Shown here in pieces: positions 61,819 through 64,000 of a stretch of 64,000 nucleotides of DNA (the first letter of the stretch is position 1; every line of letters begins with the position of its first letter). The DNA is taken from assembly GCA_949132985.1 (NCBI GenBank), contig CASCGD010000005.1:1-64000 (forward strand). The letters are read 5' to 3'. Under the pieces are notes generated by a model. That model did not search any database, was not told the origin of the DNA, and worked only from the letters and a program-made list of their open reading frames with translations. Source of the DNA: an uncultured Lachnospiraceae bacterium (GTDB lineage Bacteria; Bacillota; Clostridia; Lachnospirales; Lachnospiraceae). A program made the translations under genes and the position numbers.

Positions 61819-62466
61819 TTATGCATGCCAGCAAATGCGCTTCACATGCCCGTGATGCTCGCCCGTGATCCAATCCACATCGTCTGTAATCCAGCTCATG
61901 ATTTCAAGCATCCTCGTCTCCCAGGCGATATCCGCATCGTCATCCTCCTTCGTGCGCTCACGCTCCATCGTCGTATCAATCTCATTGTAACCGAAAATAT
62001 AGCCTCCCGCATTCCAGATGGAAAAATTGGAGTCCGGTCCCTGGGTGATCTTCCCGTTTCTGGCCTTCACCAGTGCATCATGTCTGGCCTTGTACTCTTC
62101 CTCCGAACCGGGGACAAGCTTTGTCATAAATACGCGGTGGCGGATCAGCTCCTTGCTCTCCCTGACAACGCCGAAATCCTCATACATGAGACGCATAGGC
62201 TTTCCCATCTCGGAAATCCAGTCATAGACCGCGGAAAACTTTTCGTCCAGACCCTTAAAATACACCGACTGCGCCTCGGTTAAGACACAGTCGTCGGCAC
62301 ACTCGCAGTAACCGAACAGCAGATCCTGTGCATTCCAGATGGAAAAGTTGGAAAAACCTGCGGCGTCAAGCTGCGCGGTCAACTCCTTCCAGTTTTCACG
62401 GAGCAGCGCGCCGTACAAAGCGCGCTGTCCTTTCTTTAATTTCATTGCAAATGCATTTCTTTTCAT
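61819..62466 (-). CDS. Tandem L-rhamnose mutarotase-like protein
   Basis: 215 residues made of two RhaM-type dimeric alpha-beta barrel domains, each about 105 residues. RhaM interconverts alpha and beta L-rhamnose. Both halves share an AFAMKL/VFMTKL strand and FSIWNA...FGY. Active-site Tyr18/His22 of E. coli RhaM align with Tyr18/Leu22 in domain 1, while domain 2 keeps Tyr and His in EEYKARHDAL. So only the second half may be catalytic. The ATG has GGGAG nine bases upstream; a longer frame adds 29 residues. No rha genes are adjacent. Confidence 0.75.
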   Translation of the reverse strand: MKRNAFAMKLKKGQRALYGALLRENWKELTAQLDAAGFSNFSIWNAQDLLFGYCECADDCVLTEAQSVYFKGLDEKFSAVYDWISEMGKPMRLMYEDFGVVRESKELIRHRVFMTKLVPGSEEEYKARHDALVKARNGKITQGPDSNFSIWNAGGYIFGYNEIDTTMERERTKEDDDADIAWETRMLEIMSWITDDVDWITGEHHGHVKRICWHA

Positions 62467-62491
62467 TGTTATATGCTCCCTGCACCATGCA

Positions 62492-63877
62492 TTACGATTT
62501 TGAGAGGTATGCATCAATACCCTTTGCCGCAGCCTTTCCTGCACCCATAGCAAGAATAACGGTTGCCGCGCCGGTTACCGCGTCTCCTCCGGCAAAGACA
62601 CCTGCCTTCGAGGTAGCGCCGTCCTCCTCGGTTGCCACGATACATTTCCAGCGGTTCGTTTCAAGTCCTTTTGTGGTAGAGGAAATGAGCGGATTCGGGG
62701 ATGTCCCCAAGGACATGATCACCGTGTCCGCCTCGATCTCATACTCGGAACCGGGAATCTCCACCGGTCTTCTTCTACCGGACTCATCCGGCTCGCCAAG
62801 CTCCATTTTGATGACGCGGATGCCCTTCACCCAGCCGTTCTCATCCACAAGAATTTCAGTGGGATTCTGCAAAAGGTCAAAAATGATGCCCTCCTCCTTC
62901 GCGTGGTGAACCTCCTCCACACGGGCAGGAAGCTCTGCCTCGCTGCGCCGATAAACGACATGAACCTCAGCACCCAGACGCAATGCGGTTCTCGCAGCAT
63001 CCATTGCCACATTTCCGCCGCCCACAACAACGACCTTTTTGCCCCGGGAAATGGGGGTATCATATTCTTCCATAAATGCTTTCATCAAATTATTTCTCGT
63101 CAAAAACTCGTTGGCAGAGAATACGCCGTTGGCCTGCTCGCCGGGAATCCCCATAAATTTGGGAAGTCCTGCCCCGGAGCCGATGAATACCGCCTCGAAG
63201 CCCTCTTCTTCAATCAGCTGGTCTATGGTGGTGGATTTTCCAATGACAACATTTGTCTCTATCTTGACACCTAGAGATTTTACATTCTCCACCTCCGCCG
63301 CAACAACAGCGTTCTTCGGCAGACGGAACTCCGGAATGCCGTAACTGAGCACGCCGCCCGCATCATGAAGCGCCTCAAAAATCGTTACCTCGTAGCCCAT
63401 CTTCGCCAGATCGCCGGCGCAGGTTAAGCCCGCAGGGCCGGAACCGATGACAGCCACCCTGTGACCGTTCATCTTTTCAGCTTTCTTCGGCTTAATGCCA
63501 TTCTCCCTCGCCCAGTCAGCCACAAAGCGCTCCAGCTTTCCAATGGAAACCGGCTCTCCCTTGATGCCGCGGATACATTTTCCCTCGCACTGGCTCTCCT
63601 GAGGGCACACGCGCCCGCACACTGCCGGAAGCGCTGACGCCTCGCTGATAATCTGGTAAGCCTCCTCAAACGCCCGCTCCTTTACCTTCCCGATAAAGGC
63701 AGGAATGTCAATCGCTACCGGACAGCCATTCACACACAGCGGATTTTTGCAGTTTAAGCAGCGCTTTGCCTCCTCAACCGCCTCTTCTTCGTTATATCCC
63801 AAACATACTTCCTCAAAATTCGTGGCGCGCACCTTCGCGTCCTGCTCACGAACCGGTACTTTTGTCATTCCTTCCAT
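62492..63877 (-). CDS. NfnB/GltA-like NADPH-dependent flavoprotein (homotetrameric glutamate synthase small-subunit type)
   Basis: 461 residues. N-terminal Fe-S binding part with CLNCKNPLCVNGCP and CGRVCPQESQCEGKC, an FAD motif (GSGPAGLTCAGDLAKMGYEV) and an NADPH motif (GGGNVAMDAARTALRLGAEV). These match the GltD-like subunit that, with the upstream gene, forms NfnAB (electron-bifurcating ferredoxin:NADP transhydrogenase) or SudAB. The name glutamate synthase is often applied without evidence. GGAGGTGA lies six bases upstream. Its ATG overlaps the stop of the preceding gene, so they are coupled. Confidence 0.9.
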   Translation of the reverse strand: MEGMTKVPVREQDAKVRATNFEEVCLGYNEEEAVEEAKRCLNCKNPLCVNGCPVAIDIPAFIGKVKERAFEEAYQIISEASALPAVCGRVCPQESQCEGKCIRGIKGEPVSIGKLERFVADWARENGIKPKKAEKMNGHRVAVIGSGPAGLTCAGDLAKMGYEVTIFEALHDAGGVLSYGIPEFRLPKNAVVAAEVENVKSLGVKIETNVVIGKSTTIDQLIEEEGFEAVFIGSGAGLPKFMGIPGEQANGVFSANEFLTRNNLMKAFMEEYDTPISRGKKVVVVGGGNVAMDAARTALRLGAEVHVVYRRSEAELPARVEEVHHAKEEGIIFDLLQNPTEILVDENGWVKGIRVIKMELGEPDESGRRRPVEIPGSEYEIEADTVIMSLGTSPNPLISSTTKGLETNRWKCIVATEEDGATSKAGVFAGGDAVTGAATVILAMGAGKAAAKGIDAYLSKS

Positions 63878-64000
63878 TATTTGTCACCTCCACAATGTCC
63901 GCAGCCGCCATGGTGGGTGTCACCCTCCTCAAGAGCCAGCATTGCCCGGCCCTCCTCGGTCTTATACTGCTGCATTCTTCGCATCGCCTGCTCAAAATCA
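63877..64000 (-). CDS. 3' end of NfnA-like FAD/NAD-binding protein (partial)
   Basis: Only the last 40 codons are in the window, ending MRRMQQYKTEEGRAMLALEE then GDTHHGGCGHCGGDK. The tail matches the sulfide/dihydroorotate dehydrogenase-like flavoprotein that precedes the GltD-like subunit in NfnAB/SudAB operons. The His/Cys/Gly-rich end (THHGGCGHCGG) suggests a metal-binding or cluster contact. The 5' part lies beyond the right edge. Confidence 0.8.
   Translation of the reverse strand, partial: DFEQAMRRMQQYKTEEGRAMLALEEGDTHHGGCGHCGGDK

Overview
The window comes from a flagellated member of the Clostridia, most likely the Lachnospiraceae. Signs are the gene order of a very large flagellar/chemotaxis operon, a clostridial SigK-type sigma factor, CodY, a two-gene NfnAB/GltA-type oxidoreductase, and a DUF5716/DUF5717 gene pair that I associate with that family. 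The genus is not settled from sequence alone; a Roseburia/Agathobacter-like relative fits. Almost everything is on the minus strand.

Layout, left to right. 1-400: debris of mobile DNA (an internally deleted ISAs1-type transposase and a probable group II intron 5' piece) just past the terminator of a tRNA-Glu gene. 400-5800: galE, a divergent AraC regulator, the infC-rpmI-rplT operon with an attenuator leader and an AUU start, a secreted protein, and a second tRNA-Glu. 5900-40300: a minus-strand flagellar/chemotaxis cluster. It begins with flgB at about 40250 and reads flgB-flgC-fliE-fliF-fliG-fliH-fliI-fliJ-motE-like-fliK-flgD-TIGR02530-flgE, then motA-motB-fliL-fliM-fliY-fliO-fliP-fliQ-fliR-flhB-flhA-flhF-flhG-PilZ-cheB-cheA-cheW-cheC-cheD-small membrane protein-fliA, then three uncharacterised genes. 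It encodes rod and hook parts, the export gate, stator, switch, placement GTPase/ATPase, a c-di-GMP brake and the chemotaxis core. cheY and cheR are absent, and no flbD-like gene was found. A 155-bp MITE-like element sits inside its last part.

40600-50450: codY (with a CodY-box-like palindrome upstream), topA, dprA, a ComM/YifB ATPase, a SigK-like sigma factor without a pro-sequence, DUF5662, TraX, and a GlgX-like GH13 protein that has lost its catalytic residues. 50600-53200: DUF1292, a UvrD-type helicase and a CsoR-type copper sensor.

53200-60240: a four-gene minus-strand cluster of unknown function. It has a giant DUF5717 protein, an Hsp70/actin-fold DUF5716 protein, a TPR protein and a two-TM coiled-coil protein. 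This is my best candidate for an undescribed system. 60300-64000: a PLP enzyme transcribed divergently, a small DUF5808-like gene broken by an in-frame TGA, a tandem rhamnose-mutarotase-like protein, and the NfnB/GltA-like flavoprotein with the end of its partner.

Two families of short dispersed palindromic repeats occur in intergenic leaders. No rRNA or CRISPR array was seen. All assignments are from reading motifs and gene order; no database search was run.
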